Source: Lachnospiraceae bacterium (GTDB lineage Bacteria; Bacillota; Clostridia; Lachnospirales; Lachnospiraceae). From it: a stretch of 36,710 bases of DNA. Below the pieces are notes generated by a model. The model did not search any database, was not told where the DNA came from, and saw only the letters and a list, made by a program, of their open reading frames with translations. Both the position numbers and the translations under genes were made by a program. Each line of letters begins with the position of its first letter. Position 1 is the first letter of the stretch. The stretch is from the NCBI GenBank assembly GCA_022510545.1, contig JAFLTG010000024.1, forward strand, positions 1 to 36,710, written 5' to 3'. Shown here piece by piece: positions 35,828-36,710 of this stretch.

Positions 35828-36547
35828 ATGCGGGTAAAAAATAAAACTGTAGCTATAATATTGGCGGCGGGTCAGGGCAGAAGAATGCATAGTGATGTGC
35901 AAAAGCAATATATTCTACTAAATGACAGGCCTGTCATTTTTTATGCGTTGAATATATTTCAAAAAAGCTTTGTAGATGAGATTATTCTGGTGGTGGGTAA
36001 AGGCGAAACGGAATTTTGCCGTAGAGAGATTGTTGAAAAATATAACTTTACCAAGGTCAATGCGATTGTAGAGGGCGGAAGTGAGCGATATCATTCGGTT
36101 GCTAACGGGTTGAGGGCCATAGATGGTGAAGGCTATGTTTTCATCCATGACGGAGCCCGCCCTTTTATCACTGATGATATTCTGAATCGCGCCTATGATA
36201 CAGTGAAACAATTTGATGCCTGTGTAGTAGGTATGCCTGTTAAAGACACTATTAAGATAGTAGATGAGAAGCAATTTGCCAAACAGACACCTAACAGGGA
36301 GACATTATGGCAGATACAGACCCCTCAGGTTTTTACAATTAATCTGGCAAAAGAAGCTTATGAAAAGCTGCTTGAAAGTGAAGATAAACTAAAAGAACAG
36401 GGTATACATATTACAGATGATGCAATGGTGGTTGAAACGCTGACAAAGCATCCTGTTAAACTGGTAGAAGGTTCTTATAAAAATATTAAAATAACCACAC
36501 CGGAAGATTTGAATATAGCACATGCATTGATAGATGAAACGATATAA
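35828..36547 (+). CDS. ispD: 2-C-methyl-D-erythritol 4-phosphate cytidylyltransferase
   Basis: Couples CTP to MEP in the non-mevalonate isoprenoid route, which supplies undecaprenyl carriers. The 239-residue protein begins with the nucleotide-binding ILAAGQGRRM and QKQY, contains GGSERYHSVANGL, HDGARPF (about 107-113), VKDTIK and QTPQVF, and ends with KITTPEDL. These motifs and the size match IspD. The related TarI ribitol-5-phosphate enzymes share most of them, so a small doubt remains, but no tar genes are near. It follows tsaD by five bases and is the last protein gene before the tRNA promoter. Confidence 0.92.
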   Translation: MRVKNKTVAIILAAGQGRRMHSDVQKQYILLNDRPVIFYALNIFQKSFVDEIILVVGKGETEFCRREIVEKYNFTKVNAIVEGGSERYHSVANGLRAIDGEGYVFIHDGARPFITDDILNRAYDTVKQFDACVVGMPVKDTIKIVDEKQFAKQTPNRETLWQIQTPQVFTINLAKEAYEKLLESEDKLKEQGIHITDDAMVVETLTKHPVKLVEGSYKNIKITTPEDLNIAHALIDETI

Positions 36548-36588
36548 ATAATGTATTGAAATTTATTGAATTTTCTTATAAAAAGCAG

Positions 36589-36617
36589 TTGACACTAATA
36601 TTCTTTTTTGCTACAAT
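36589..36617 (+). promoter_or_regulatory. Promoter of the tRNA-Ser gene
   Basis: Perfect TTGACA (36589-36594), 17-bp spacer, TACAAT (36612-36617), 40 bases before the tRNA start. Strong consensus is typical for stable RNA genes. Confidence 0.8.
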
Positions 36618-36656
36618 AATCTTTGCGCTGACTGAAAAAGCCTGTCAGAGCGACTT

Positions 36657-36710
36657 GGAGAGGTATCGAAGTGGTCATAACGAGGCGGTCTTGAAAACCG
36701 TTTGTCCGCA
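36657..36710 (+). tRNA. tRNA-Ser (UGA), 3' part outside window
   Basis: GGAGAGG acceptor arm start, TATCGAAGTGGTCATAACGA D-arm, and an anticodon stem-loop GGCGGTCTTGAAAACCG with anticodon TGA in the loop CTTGAAA. The variable arm begins with TTTGTCCGCA when the window ends, so the long class II arm and T-arm cannot be checked. Confidence 0.93.

Overview
The window is low-GC Gram-positive DNA. I infer a Clostridia member, most likely a Lachnospiraceae-type gut anaerobe. The evidence is strong GGAGG-type ribosome binding sites, the secA-prfB gene order, a ptb-buk butyrate pair, an FMN riboswitch ahead of an ECF riboflavin transporter, and the combination of a PurO-like IMP cyclohydrolase with a stand-alone AICAR transformylase. 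There are about 30 protein genes, one truncated tRNA gene, one riboswitch and several clear sigma-A-type promoters and hairpins. I see no CRISPR array, insertion sequence, phage or replication origin.

Layout. 1-3334: purine genes (3'-truncated view of guaB, then a PurO-like gene and AICAR transformylase), ended by a hairpin terminator. 3434-7287: a surface-polymer modification operon (small membrane protein, lipoprotein polysaccharide deacetylase, MBOAT acyltransferase, SGNH-like partner) behind a promoter with four direct repeats spaced exactly 11 bp. 7386-9429, minus strand: ptb-buk butyrate genes. 9649-13330: secA and prfB, the latter with its programmed +1 frameshift. 13387-16350: a locus of raised GC with a sugar aminotransferase, a sugar ketoisomerase-like cupin, a GtrB-like glycosyltransferase and a GtrA-like flippase. 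16396-20162, minus strand: four genes (Asn/Tyr-rich membrane protein, small HExxH protein, DUF975-type membrane protein, large multi-pass GT-C-like protein) from one near-consensus promoter. 20304-22688: tex. 22809-25774: a second MBOAT/SGNH-like pair. 25784-26852: FMN riboswitch and ribU. 27118-30561: a MacAB-type ABC export operon with TTAAG direct repeats upstream. 30696-36547: housekeeping cluster with tsaE, a tsaB-rimI fusion, rnz, tsaD, ispD and small conserved unknowns. The window ends inside a tRNA-Ser(UGA) gene.

How the genes work together. Three blocks deal with the cell surface: two separate O-acylation modules, one paired with a deacetylase, and a lipid-linked sugar pathway in which GtrB would load a sugar on polyprenyl phosphate, GtrA would flip it and the convergent GT-C-like protein could transfer it outside. 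The most unusual regulatory signals are the two sets of 11-bp-phased direct repeats, which look like binding sites for OmpR/PhoB-type response regulators. The least understood coding block is the minus-strand operon at 16396-20162. All functional assignments come from reading motifs by eye; no database search was run.
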